Source of the DNA: Pseudomonas citronellolis
Lineage (GTDB): Bacteria > Pseudomonadota > Gammaproteobacteria > Pseudomonadales > Pseudomonadaceae
Assembly (NCBI RefSeq): GCF_900112375.1
Contig: NZ_FOLS01000015.1
Span: forward strand, 1-64,000
Reading direction: 5' to 3'
Length of the DNA stretch: 64,000 nt
Position numbers and translations under genes: made by a program. Each line of letters begins with the position of its first letter. The stretch's first letter is position 1. This document shows positions 1 to 11,142 of this stretch, piece after piece. The notes under the pieces are model-generated. The model saw nothing but the letters and a program-made list of their open reading frames with translations, had not been told where the DNA came from and ran no database searches.

Positions 1-1293
1 TTCATCGAAGACAGCAAGGCCAGCCTCGGCCTGCGCAACTTCTACATCAACACCGACAACCGCAACGGCCCCGCCTCGCCCAGCAAGCAGGAAGAATGGG
101 GCCAGGGCTTCATGCTCAACTACGCCTCCGGCTTCACCGAAGGCACCGTCGGCTTCGGCGTCGACGCCCTGGGCCTGCTCGGCCTGCGCCTGGACGGCGG
201 CGGCAAGTCCGGCAAGAGCGGCATCGACCGCCAGCCCGGCACCATCTTCCCGCTGGAGAGCGACGGCAGCGCGGTGGACGAGTTCAGCAGCCTGGGCCTG
301 ACCGCCAAGGCGAAAGTGTCGAAGACCGAGTTCCGCTACGGCACCCTGCAGCCCAAGCTGCCGGTGGTGGTCTACAACGACGCGCGCCTGCTGCCGATGA
401 CCTACGAGGGCGGCCAGGTCACCTCCAACGAGTTCAAGGACCTGACGCTGATCGGCGGCCAACTGACCCACACCAAGGGCCGCAACTCCACCGACTGGCG
501 CAGCATGTCCATCGCCGGCGCCAACGGCAGCAGCGCCAGCTCCCGCGACAGCAACAAGTTCTACTTCGCCGGCGGCGACTACAAGGCCACCAAGGACCTG
601 ACGCTGCAGTACTATTACGGCCAGCTGACCGACTTCTACCAGCAGCACTTCCTCGGCCTGACGCACAACTGGGCGGTCGGCCCGGGCACCCTGAAAACCG
701 ACCTGCGGGTGTTCATCAGCGATTCCGACGGCAAGAACGGCAGCGCCTCCGGCCGCGCCGACGGCTACGTCAGCAGCGGCTACTACGGCAACAACCTGAC
801 CAAGGGCGAGGTGGACAACAACGTCTACAGCGGCCTGCTCACCTACAGCCTCGCCGGCCACAGCATCGGCGCCGGCTACCAAGTGCTCACCGGCGACAGC
901 GACTTCCCCTACCTGAACCGCGGCGACGGCGAAGGCACCAGCACCTACCTGCACACCGACGCCCAGCTGCTGAAGTTCAACCACGCCGGCGAGCGCACCT
1001 GGATCGGCCGCTACGCTTACGACTTCGCCAAGCTCGGCGTGCCCGGCCTGACCTTCAGCGTGCTCTACCTCAACGCCGACGACATCAAAACCGGCCGCGG
1101 CGACCAGGGCGAGTGGGAACGTGACATCGCGGTGGGCTACGTGGTCCCCGAGGGCACCTTCAAGGGCCTGGGCCTGGCCTGGAAGAACGCCACCATGCGC
1201 AGCGGCCTGCCGGTCAGCGGCTCGGGCACGGCGACGCAGCGGGACCAGGATGAGAACCGGTTGATCGTGAGTTATACGTTGCCGTTGTTCTAG
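1..1293 (+). CDS. OprD-family outer-membrane porin, 5'-truncated
   Basis: This is the C-terminal 430 residues of an OprD/OccD-type substrate-specific porin. The open frame runs in from the window edge, so the signal peptide and first strands are missing. The visible start (FIEDSKASLGLRNFYINTD) is the family's usual N-terminal beta-strand motif and is followed by the typical GTVGFGVDALGLLG segment. The protein ends with aromatic-rich strands and a terminal phenylalanine (YTLPLF), as expected for an outer-membrane barrel recognised by the BAM machinery. The substrate cannot be told from sequence. A complete paralogue lies at 50248-51504. Confidence 0.93.
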   Translation, partial: FIEDSKASLGLRNFYINTDNRNGPASPSKQEEWGQGFMLNYASGFTEGTVGFGVDALGLLGLRLDGGGKSGKSGIDRQPGTIFPLESDGSAVDEFSSLGLTAKAKVSKTEFRYGTLQPKLPVVVYNDARLLPMTYEGGQVTSNEFKDLTLIGGQLTHTKGRNSTDWRSMSIAGANGSSASSRDSNKFYFAGGDYKATKDLTLQYYYGQLTDFYQQHFLGLTHNWAVGPGTLKTDLRVFISDSDGKNGSASGRADGYVSSGYYGNNLTKGEVDNNVYSGLLTYSLAGHSIGAGYQVLTGDSDFPYLNRGDGEGTSTYLHTDAQLLKFNHAGERTWIGRYAYDFAKLGVPGLTFSVLYLNADDIKTGRGDQGEWERDIAVGYVVPEGTFKGLGLAWKNATMRSGLPVSGSGTATQRDQDENRLIVSYTLPLF

Positions 1294-1343
1294 GTCAGGT
1301 TGGGGGCTGTTGGAGTCAAGAGCCAAGAGCCCCTCTCCCTAAC

Positions 1344-1366
1344 CCTCTCCCTGAAGGGAGAGGGGA
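1344..1366. repeat. short CCCTCTCCC inverted repeat
   Basis: A near-perfect hairpin of CCCTCTCCC and GGGAGAGGG arms around a GAA loop lies just downstream of the porin. The same 'ctctccctgaagggagag' unit recurs at 1451-1476, 27781-27835 and 48546-48570, so this is a dispersed intergenic repeat that may also end transcription. Confidence 0.6.
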
Positions 1367-1450
1367 CCGTTCGGAGTGAGTGGATGTTTCGGCGTCAGCC
1401 GGAGATGACGGTTCAGGTTGAAACCATTCCTATCCGCCGGCACGGACAAG

Positions 1451-1476
1451 CTCCCTCTCCCTTCAGGGAGAGGGAG
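1451..1476. repeat. short CTCCCTCTCCC inverted repeat
   Basis: This is a second copy of the dispersed CTCTCCC/GGGAGAG hairpin. Its arms CTCCCTCTCCCT and AGGGAGAGGGAG flank a two-base loop. It lies between the porin and the REP pair at 1523-1598. Confidence 0.6.
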
Positions 1477-1522
1477 CGGAGCCAACCCAAGGCACGAAAG
1501 CCACCGGGCCGCGCCAGGATGC

Positions 1523-1598
1523 TCTTCGTAGGAGCGAGCTTGCTCGCGAACCGCATGGCACCGTATTTGTTCGCGAGCAAGCTCGCTCCTACGAGAAG
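1523..1598. repeat. REP-like inverted repeat pair (GTAGGAGCGAGCTTGCTCGCGAA)
   Basis: Two convergent copies of a 28-base unit containing GTAGGAGCGAGC and GCTCGCGAA face each other about 20 bases apart. The same pair recurs at 18099-18176, and a single unit lies near 48391-48419. Its right arm supplies the stop codon of the minus-strand TrkA-N gene ending at 1589. Confidence 0.85.
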
Positions 1599-2059
1599 CC
1601 GTGCTCGCCAGCAACACCCTCTTGCTGGAGCACACAGTGCGGCAGCAGGTCCAAAGGTATCTGCCCACCCTGAACGACCCGCGCAGCCACTCCCCCATCC
1701 TCCATCACCGGCGCTATGACAGCGCCGGGCCGCAGCTGGCGGATACGCGGAAGGTTCCGCGAGTCATTGACCGTCACCACCGTGAGCGCACTGCAGGCGA
1801 GCGCCTGCAATGCCCGCAGCACGGCCAGGTTGTGCGAATCGTCGTCGAGCATCGCCAGTATGGCCACCGCTCTCTCCGCGCCCGCCCGCCGGAGCACTTC
1901 CACGTCCTGAGGATCGCCCAGCACGGCGTCCGGGGCTGCCGTCGAGGTTCGGCTGGGCAGCAGGCGGATCGCGGCCTGGCCCCTTGCGTTCAGTTCCCGC
2001 CAGGCGTTGTAGGCCAGGGCGTTGTCGCCGATGACGATGTAATGCTCAGCGCGCGTCAT
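1589..2059 (-). CDS. stand-alone TrkA-N (RCK_N-like) nucleotide-binding protein
   Basis: This 156-residue protein has the Rossmann-type fold of TrkA/RCK N domains: a first strand with VIGDNAL, a VLGDPQDVEVLRRAG segment and an acidic LDDDSHNLAVLRAL segment. RCK domains normally regulate K+ transport by binding NAD(H), but no RCK_C domain or channel is attached. The gene overlaps the end of moeA by 14 bp, so it is probably the last gene of a moaB-moeA-trkA-N operon. Its last residues and TAG stop are encoded inside a REP repeat, so the natural C-terminus may have been altered by the repeat. A role beside the Mo-cofactor genes is unknown. Confidence 0.7.
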   Translation of the reverse strand: MTRAEHYIVIGDNALAYNAWRELNARGQAAIRLLPSRTSTAAPDAVLGDPQDVEVLRRAGAERAVAILAMLDDDSHNLAVLRALQALACSALTVVTVNDSRNLPRIRQLRPGAVIAPVMEDGGVAARVVQGGQIPLDLLPHCVLQQEGVAGEHGFS

Positions 2060-3269
2060 TCGCCGCGCCCCAGAGCCCGTCGAACGGCAGGAAGTCCAGC
2101 CATTCCCCCGCCGCGAAAGTCCTGCCTGCCGGGACTTCCAGCAGGCCGTCGGCCACTGCCGCGCTCAGCAGGGTGCCGGAGCTCTGCCCCGGCAGCAGCA
2201 GGGCGACACCGTTCTCGATGCGCACCCGCAGGTATTCCTGGCGGGTACCCGCCGAAGGCCAGTCGAAGCCCGCCGGCAGCGGGTAGCGCCTGGGCCGGAC
2301 CGCGGCCACGCCCATCCGCCGCAGCAGGTAGGGCCGCACCAGCAGCAGGAAGGTCACCAGGGACGAGCCGGGGTTCCCCGGTAGCCCGATGAAGGGCGTT
2401 GCGTCCAGTTGGCCGAAGGTGAACGGCTTGCCCGGTTTGATGGCCAGCTTCCAGAGCAGCACCTCGCCCTGCTCGCGCAGGAGCTGGCCGATGAAATCGG
2501 CCTCGCCCACCGAGACGCCGCCGGAACTGAGGATCAGGTCGTTCGCGCGGCCGGCGTCGAGGGCCGCGCGGATCGCCTCGGGGTCGTCTCCCACGCGGCC
2601 CAGCTCCACGACCTCGCAACCCAGGCGCTGGAGCAGCGCCCGCAGCAGCGTGCGGTTGCTGTCGTAGATTTGCCCGGGCGCCAGCGCCTGGCCCGCGGCG
2701 ACCAGTTCATCGCCGGTGGAAAGCAGCGCGACCCGGGGGCGCCGCACGACCGGCGCGCGCTCATAGCCCTGGGAAGCCAGAACCCCCAGGGATACCGGCC
2801 CCAATACCCGGCCGGCTTCGAGCAGAGGTTCGCCGGCGGCGATCTCGTCCGCCCGCGGCCGAACGTTGGCGCCGGCCCGCGGCTGGCCTTCGATCAGCAC
2901 CCGCTGGTCGTCGAGCAGCCTGCAGTTCTCCTGGATCTGCACGCAGTCGGCCCCTTCCGGCAGCGGCGCGCCCGTGTAGATGCGCGCGCAGGTGCCGGGC
3001 TCCAGCGGCGCCGGCGCCTGGCCGGCGAAGATCGTCTGGGAGATGCGCAGCGCCCGCCCGTCCAGGTCCGCAAGCCTGAAGGCATAGCCATCCATGGCGC
3101 TGTTGGCCCAGGGCGGCGAGTCGGTCCGCGCGAACAGGTCGCGCGCCAGCACGCGGCCATCGGCCAGGGCCAGCGCCAGTTCCTCGATATCGGCGATGGG
3201 CGAGCCTTGCGCCAGGTCGAGCAGGCGGCCCAGGGCCTCGTCGACCGGCATCAGCGCCGCGCCCTTCAT
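2046..3269 (-). CDS. moeA: molybdopterin molybdenumtransferase MoeA
   Basis: MoeA inserts molybdate into adenylylated molybdopterin in the cytoplasm. The 407-residue protein has the family's TDSPPWANSAMDGYAFR motif near residue 50, the central STGDEL segment, SSGGVSVGEADF, and KPGKPFTFG plus IGLPGNPGSS in the MoCF domain, followed by the C-terminal beta domain. Length is normal for the family. The ATG chosen overlaps the moaB stop as ATGA, implying translational coupling; upstream in-frame starts would run deep into moaB. It is followed by an overlapping TrkA-N gene. The arrangement resembles the moaB2-moeA2 pair next to mobA in P. aeruginosa. Confidence 0.95.
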   Translation of the reverse strand: MKGAALMPVDEALGRLLDLAQGSPIADIEELALALADGRVLARDLFARTDSPPWANSAMDGYAFRLADLDGRALRISQTIFAGQAPAPLEPGTCARIYTGAPLPEGADCVQIQENCRLLDDQRVLIEGQPRAGANVRPRADEIAAGEPLLEAGRVLGPVSLGVLASQGYERAPVVRRPRVALLSTGDELVAAGQALAPGQIYDSNRTLLRALLQRLGCEVVELGRVGDDPEAIRAALDAGRANDLILSSGGVSVGEADFIGQLLREQGEVLLWKLAIKPGKPFTFGQLDATPFIGLPGNPGSSLVTFLLLVRPYLLRRMGVAAVRPRRYPLPAGFDWPSAGTRQEYLRVRIENGVALLLPGQSSGTLLSAAVADGLLEVPAGRTFAAGEWLDFLPFDGLWGAANDAR

Positions 3270-3805
3270 TGGCGCGGCCCGCAGGCGTTGCCGGGCTTGA
3301 GGTGCGCGACGAAGTTGCAGGGGCGGTGCCGCGAATCGAGCTGCTCGACCAGGATGCCCTCCCAGGCCGTCCGGCAGGCCCCGGTGGAGCCCGGCAGGCA
3401 GCACACCAGGGTGCCGTTGGCCAGGCCGGCCAGGGCGCGGGACTGCACGGTGGAGCTGCCGATGTCGAGGATCGACAGCGCGCGGAACAGCTCGCCGAAG
3501 CCCTCGACCTGCTTGTCCAGCAGGCAGGCGACGGCCTCCGGAGTGCTGTCGCGGCCGGTGAAGCCGGTGCCGCCGGTGATCAGCACCACCTGCACGTCAT
3601 CGTCGGCGATCCAGGCGGCGACCTGCGCGCGTATCCGGTAGAGGTCGTCCTTGAGCAGCACGCGCGCCACCAGGCGGTGGCCGATCTCGACGCAGCGGCT
3701 CGCCAGCAACTCGCCCGACGTATCGTTTTCGAAAGTTCGCGTATCGCTGACGGTCAATACCGCGATGTTCAGCGGAATGAATTCCGTATTCGGTTTGACA
3801 CTCAC
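3266..3805 (-). CDS. moaB: molybdenum cofactor biosynthesis protein MoaB
   Basis: MoaB is a MogA/MoaB-family protein that acts at the molybdopterin adenylylation stage. The 179-residue sequence aligns along its length with E. coli MoaB: NTEFIPLNIAVLTVSDTR at the start, DDVQVVLITGGTGFTGRDSTP in the active site, GSSTVQSRALAG, and PGSTGACRTAWEGI near the end. A GTG start at 3805, preceded by GGAG at suitable spacing, gives an N-terminus matching the family; the longer open frame to 4018 would add an unrelated 70-residue leader. It is the first gene of the moaB-moeA operon and diverges from mobA. Confidence 0.93.
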   Translation of the reverse strand: MSVKPNTEFIPLNIAVLTVSDTRTFENDTSGELLASRCVEIGHRLVARVLLKDDLYRIRAQVAAWIADDDVQVVLITGGTGFTGRDSTPEAVACLLDKQVEGFGELFRALSILDIGSSTVQSRALAGLANGTLVCCLPGSTGACRTAWEGILVEQLDSRHRPCNFVAHLKPGNACGPRQ

Positions 3806-4023
3806 GGGGCATCGCTCCAGTTGGAAGTTTCCGTGGAAACTAGAGACAAAGACCGGCGTCGTCCAATCGATATGGCAAACCCTCCGATCGGAGTCTTCTA
3901 TCGACAAGAAGAGTGTTCCCGATAAGGCGCATCTATCTTCCGGTAAGCATTTGCAATTGGACGCATCCGCTGCAAGTTCTGTAGTTTTCCGCCTTCGATT
4001 CCGAGCCTTCGGATACAACGAGC

Positions 4024-4632
4024 ATGAGCACTATCGAAATACCCTGTTCCATACTTCTGCTCGCCGGTGGAAAAGGCCAGAGAATGGGAGGAAAGGACAA
4101 GGGACTGATGCTCTTCCGCGGCAAGCCGTTCATCGCGCATATCCATGCCGTGGTGCGCGAACTGACCGACGACCTAATCATTTCCTGCAACCGCAACCAG
4201 GCTGTCTACGCGACCTATTCGGACCGCTGCGTGAGCGATTCGGTCGACGGCTATCCGGGCCCCCTGGCGGGTGTGATCGCGGGCCTGGAACAGGCCAGGC
4301 ACGCGTGGATGCTGGTGCTGCCCTGCGATGCGCCGCTGGTCGACCAGGCGCTCGTCCGCGCCATGCTGGCGCACCTCGGCAAGGGCCTCGGCTACCCGCT
4401 GATGCTGCGCCAGGGCAGCCAATGGCAGCCGATGTTCAGCCTGCTGCCCAAGGCCCTGTTGCCGACCCTGGAGGCGGCCTGGGCGGCGGGCGAGCGAAGC
4501 CTGCTGCGGCTGCTCCTGGCCGCCCGGGCCAAGGGCCTGCCGTGCTCCTGCCAGGACCTGCGCCTGCAGAACCTGAACAGCCCCGAAGTGCTGCTGGCGG
4601 CGCAGAGCGGCACCATCGAAACCCGGCCGTGA
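4024..4632 (+). CDS. mobA: molybdenum cofactor guanylyltransferase MobA
   Basis: MobA transfers GMP from GTP to Mo-molybdopterin to form the MGD cofactor used by DMSO-reductase-family enzymes. The 202-residue sequence starts with the nucleotide-binding LLLAGGKGQRMGGKDKGL loop (about residues 11-28) and carries LPCDAPLVD with the metal-binding aspartates and the QPMF substrate segment. It is divergent from moaB across about 220 bp that must hold both promoters. The first 60 codons are noticeably less GC-rich than the rest. The presence of MGD synthesis fits the YdeP-type oxidoreductase downstream. Confidence 0.94.
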   Translation: MSTIEIPCSILLLAGGKGQRMGGKDKGLMLFRGKPFIAHIHAVVRELTDDLIISCNRNQAVYATYSDRCVSDSVDGYPGPLAGVIAGLEQARHAWMLVLPCDAPLVDQALVRAMLAHLGKGLGYPLMLRQGSQWQPMFSLLPKALLPTLEAAWAAGERSLLRLLLAARAKGLPCSCQDLRLQNLNSPEVLLAAQSGTIETRP

Positions 4633-4764
4633 AAGCAACTTCCGGCCTGCATCGAATGCGTTGTTTCCGTCATAGAGGAGTCTTATTGACGGATCGGAAC
4701 AAGCGATTGGACGTTATTTGATCGCCTGCGTAACCTGAAAACAGGCAACAAGACACAAGGTGCC

Positions 4765-5598
4765 GTGATGGAGCTGATCGACGAAGCTCGAACCGATATA
4801 TCCGATATCAATGCGCCGCCCGCGCCCGCGCAAACCTATAGTTATGTCGAGTTGGGCGAGAACTGGATAATCGGTGAGGCCGTACTTGCCCGGGAAACGG
4901 CATTGGCCATCAGTTATAACGGCATCAACCAGGCGGTGATGATGGTATCGCCGGGTAATATGGAAGACTTCGTCAGGGGTTTCAGCCTGACCAATGAAAT
5001 CGTCACTTCCCTGGATGAAATCCGCGATATAAAAATCACCGGTTCCGGCGAGTCGTACCTGGCCCAGGTCGAAATAACCAACCGCGCCTTCTGGGCGCTG
5101 AAGGACCACCGCCGGCAACTGGCCGGCACCAGCGGCTGCGGCATCTGCGGGGTCGAGGCGCTGGACCAGGCGCTGCCGGCGCTGACCCCGCTGCGCCTCG
5201 CGCCGCTGCCGGAAGCGCGCCTGCTGGAGGGCCTGCGCGAGCGCATCAACGCCGCCCAGACGGTCGCCCGCGACAGCGGCGCCCTGCACGCCGCCCTGTA
5301 CCTCGACGCCCAGGGCGAGGTGCGCCTGTGCCGCGAGGACATCGGCCGGCACAACGCCCTGGACAAGCTGATCGGCGCCATGGCCCAGGCGCGCTTCGAA
5401 CCCGCCGAGGGCTTCGTCGTCGTCACCAGCCGCTGCAGCCTGGAACTCATTCACAAGGCGGTGCGGGCGCGCATCGGCACCCTGGTCAGCCTCTCGGCGC
5501 CCACCGCCCTGACCGTGGAATGGGCGCGCCGCAACCAGCTCAACCTCATCCACCTTCCCCACCACAGCCTGCCCAGGCTCTACAGCCCGGCGCCCTGA
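4765..5598 (+). CDS. fdhD: formate dehydrogenase sulfurtransferase FdhD
   Basis: FdhD passes sulfur, delivered by a cysteine desulfurase, to the bis-MGD cofactor of formate-dehydrogenase-type enzymes. The 277-residue sequence shows the hallmark SGCGICG cysteine pair, the SRCSLELIHKA segment and LCREDIGRHNALDK near the end. GTG at 4765 and ATG at 4768 are adjacent possible starts; AAGG at 4757 suits either. It lies between mobA and moaC in one orientation, and the likely client is the YdeP-type oxidoreductase at 11143-13416. Confidence 0.95.
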   Translation: MMELIDEARTDISDINAPPAPAQTYSYVELGENWIIGEAVLARETALAISYNGINQAVMMVSPGNMEDFVRGFSLTNEIVTSLDEIRDIKITGSGESYLAQVEITNRAFWALKDHRRQLAGTSGCGICGVEALDQALPALTPLRLAPLPEARLLEGLRERINAAQTVARDSGALHAALYLDAQGEVRLCREDIGRHNALDKLIGAMAQARFEPAEGFVVVTSRCSLELIHKAVRARIGTLVSLSAPTALTVEWARRNQLNLIHLPHHSLPRLYSPAP

Positions 5599-5619
5599 CC
5601 CGCGCGCCCCGGAGTCCCG

Positions 5620-6119
<500 letters not shown>

Positions 6120-6123
<4 letters not shown>

Positions 6124-6371
6124 TCCGCCTGCAGTACTTCGCCCGCTACCGCGAACTGCTCGGCAGCGAGGGCGAGCCCCTGCCCTGGCAGCCGGCCCTG
6201 GCCACGCTGGGCGACCTCCGCGACCACCTGGCCAGCCGCGGCGGCGCCTGGGCCGAGGTGTTCAGCCAGGGCAACCTGATGTGCGCGCGCAACCAGGAGT
6301 TATGCAGCCTGGACGAGCCCCTCGCCGATGGCGACGAAGTGGCGTTCTTCCCGCCGGTGACGGGAGGCTGA
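6120..6371 (+). CDS. moaD: molybdopterin synthase small subunit MoaD
   Basis: MoaD is the ubiquitin-like sulfur carrier whose C-terminal thiocarboxylate supplies the dithiolene sulfurs of molybdopterin. The 83-residue frame begins [13 protein letters not shown] and ends in PPVTGG, giving the essential terminal Gly-Gly. It overlaps moaC by ATGA and its stop abuts the moaE start codon, so the two synthase subunits should be co-translated. Confidence 0.95.
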
Positions 6372-6818
6372 ATGAGCATCTGCGTGCAACAGCAGGGCTT
6401 CTATGCCGGTGAACTCATCGAGCGGCTGCGCGGGCGCTCCGGCGGCGCCGGCGCCCTGGTGAGCTTCGTCGGCTACGTGCGCGACCTGGACGGCGGCGCC
6501 GAAGTCAGCGAGCTGTTCCTGGAGCACTACCCGGGCATGACGCAAAGGAGCCTGGAGCAGATCGCCGCGGCGGCGCGGGAGCGCTGGGCGCTGCTCGACC
6601 TCGAAGTGCTGCACCGCGTCGGCGCCCTCGCGGCGGCCGAGCCGATCGTCTTCGTCGGCGTCACCAGCCGGCACCGGCGGGACGCCTTCGAAGCCTGCGA
6701 ATACATCATGGACCAGTTGAAGACCCGCGCCCCGTTCTGGAAGCGCGAACGCACGCCCCACGGCTGGCAATGGGTGGCGGCCCGCGAGACGGACAGCCAG
6801 GCCGCCGCGCGCTGGTGA
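6372..6818 (+). CDS. moaE: molybdopterin synthase catalytic subunit MoaE
   Basis: MoaE is the large subunit of molybdopterin synthase. The 148-residue sequence has GALVSFVGYVRD, LFLEHYPGMTQRSLEQI, VTSRHRRDAFEACEYIMDQLK and the catalytic APFWKRE lysine motif. It starts directly after the moaD stop and ends the mobA-fdhD-moaCDE plus-strand run. A strong hairpin follows before the convergent clpG. Confidence 0.96.
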   Translation: MSICVQQQGFYAGELIERLRGRSGGAGALVSFVGYVRDLDGGAEVSELFLEHYPGMTQRSLEQIAAAARERWALLDLEVLHRVGALAAAEPIVFVGVTSRHRRDAFEACEYIMDQLKTRAPFWKRERTPHGWQWVAARETDSQAAARW

Positions 6819-6822
6819 GGGC

Positions 6823-6853
6823 ACGGGTAGCGCCCGGGGTGAGCGCTACCCGT
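6823..6853. terminator. bidirectional hairpin between moaE and clpG
   Basis: Perfect 11-bp arms ACGGGTAGCGC and GCGCTACCCGT surround a 9-base loop in the short gap between the convergent moaE and clpG genes. There is no long U tract, so termination strength is uncertain. Confidence 0.65.
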
Positions 6854-6863
6854 CCGCCCGTCT

Positions 6864-9605
<2,742 letters not shown>

Positions 9606-10036
9606 GATGAACTTTCTCCACGCAACAAGTGGGCGCTTGTAATCGAGCGGCCGCATCTCCAGCAGCGCATAGCCATGGATGAGTTCAATAACGAACCCGG
9701 AGACTTGGCATGCACTGTTTTTTCGAAACGAAAGAGACAGGAAAACTCGAAAAGCCGGAACGGTTATTACACCGTCCGTTCACCATAGTCCGGGAAGTGG
9801 AAGAGCGCCAGACGAAATCGACCACGGCCAAACAACGAAAAACGCTAAGCGGCGGCGCCATAGTTACAAAACAATGACACGCCGGGAAAAAACTCATCGG
9901 AATATGCCGGAACAACTTCCGAACAGCGGCGCAATGAGTGAATCGCAGTACGACGGAAGGCCGGAACTATTGCGGCGAAGTGAGTCGACGCAATAGTCCG
10001 GGGAAGTTATCGGGAAAATCGCCCGGATAGGGGAAG
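9606..10036. other. gene-free region between clpG and the DyP gene
   Basis: This 431-base stretch must hold the clpG promoter, since the upstream gene ends at 10037. No convincing heat-shock promoter was recognised. It contains a long imperfect hairpin at about 9961-9999, with CGGAACTATTGCG paired to CGCAATAGTCCGG, and a repeated GGGGAAGTTAT near 10000 and 10030. No credible gene was found. Confidence 0.5.
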
Positions 10037-10975
10037 TTATTCGCCGAGCTGTTCCAGCAGGTCGGCGGAAGGCACGAAGAACAGGCTGCCGGTCACCGCG
10101 CGGCTGTAATCCAGCAGGCGGTCGTAGTTGCCCGCCGGGCGCCCGACGAACATGTTCTGCAGCATTTCCTCGATGGGCTCGGGCGAGCGGGCATAACCGA
10201 TGAAATAGGTGCCGAACTCCCCCGCCCCCGGCCGGCCGAAAGGCATGTTGTCGCGCAGGATCTTCACTTCCTTGCCGTCCTTGACCAGGGTGGTGAGGGA
10301 GCTGTGCGAGCAGCTCGGCTTGACCGATTCGTCCAGCTCGATGTCGGACAGCTTGGTGCGCCCGATGATGCGCTCCTGGGCCTCGATGGACAGCCGGTTC
10401 CAGCCGGCCATGTCGTGCAGGTACTTCTGCACGATGACGTAGCTGCCGCCGGCGAAGCCGGGGTCTTCGTCGCCGATCAGGGTGAAATGGGCCGCCTCGC
10501 GGCCCGCAGGGTTCTCGGTGCCGTCGACGAAGCCGACCATGCTGCGCATGTCGAAGTAGCGGAAGCCCTGGACTTCGTCGACCACTTCCACCGCCTTGCC
10601 CAGCCGGGTGACCACCTGGGTCGCCAGTTCGAAGCACAGGTCCATCTGGTCCGCGCGGATGTGCAGCAGGATGTCGCCCGGCGTGGAAACGGCCACGCGC
10701 TCACCGGAACCCACTTCGCGGAAGGTGTGCAACGCCGCCGGGCGAGGCGCGCCGAACAGCCTGTCCCAGGCCTCGGAGCCGAAGCCGACGACGCAGGAAA
10801 GATTGCCCGCCGGCGCCCGCTTGCCGACCGAACGCACCAGGGCGGCGATATCCCCGCACAGTGCGCGCACGGCATCGCGGTTTTCCTCGCCGGAAACCAG
10901 CGTCATCACGAGAAAGATCGCGCTACTGGTGATCGGACTGTCGACTGCCTGGGGATTGGGGAGTTCTTCTGTCAT
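10037..10975 (-). CDS. DyP-type heme peroxidase (class B, YfeX-like)
   Basis: DyP peroxidases oxidise dyes and other substrates with H2O2 using a heme. The 312-residue protein carries the diagnostic GFVDGTENP motif with the distal aspartate at mid-sequence, a later histidine in SCSHSS that may be the proximal ligand, and MPFGRPGAGEFGTYFIGYAR near the end. It has no signal peptide. No encapsulin gene and no encapsulin targeting tail are seen. ATG at 10975 is preferred over a TTG four codons upstream, but no clear ribosome-binding site is visible. It follows ydeP on the same strand but is separated by a terminator. Confidence 0.92.
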   Translation of the reverse strand: MTEELPNPQAVDSPITSSAIFLVMTLVSGEENRDAVRALCGDIAALVRSVGKRAPAGNLSCVVGFGSEAWDRLFGAPRPAALHTFREVGSGERVAVSTPGDILLHIRADQMDLCFELATQVVTRLGKAVEVVDEVQGFRYFDMRSMVGFVDGTENPAGREAAHFTLIGDEDPGFAGGSYVIVQKYLHDMAGWNRLSIEAQERIIGRTKLSDIELDESVKPSCSHSSLTTLVKDGKEVKILRDNMPFGRPGAGEFGTYFIGYARSPEPIEEMLQNMFVGRPAGNYDRLLDYSRAVTGSLFFVPSADLLEQLGE

Positions 10976-11090
10976 TTTGCTTGGCAACTACCATCACGGT
11001 TGGGCGTTCGAGACTACCAGATAATAGCGGGCGCATGACAATCGTCATCGCGCGTGCCGAATGGTTTTATTCCGAACTGCAAGTAAGGCT

Positions 11091-11119
11091 GAAAAAGAAA
11101 GGGGTGCCATTGGCACCCC
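11091..11119 (-). terminator. rho-independent terminator after ydeP
   Basis: On the minus strand a hairpin GGGGTGCCAATGGCACCCC is followed directly by TTTCTTTTTC. It lies 24 bases beyond the ydeP stop, and is a textbook intrinsic terminator separating ydeP from the DyP gene. Confidence 0.88.
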
Positions 11120-11142
11120 GGTTATATGTTGGGCAACTTGGC

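Noticed and set aside
10037..10975. DyP peroxidase as encapsulin cargo
   Set aside because: No encapsulin shell gene is adjacent and the C-terminus lacks the short encapsulin targeting peptide.
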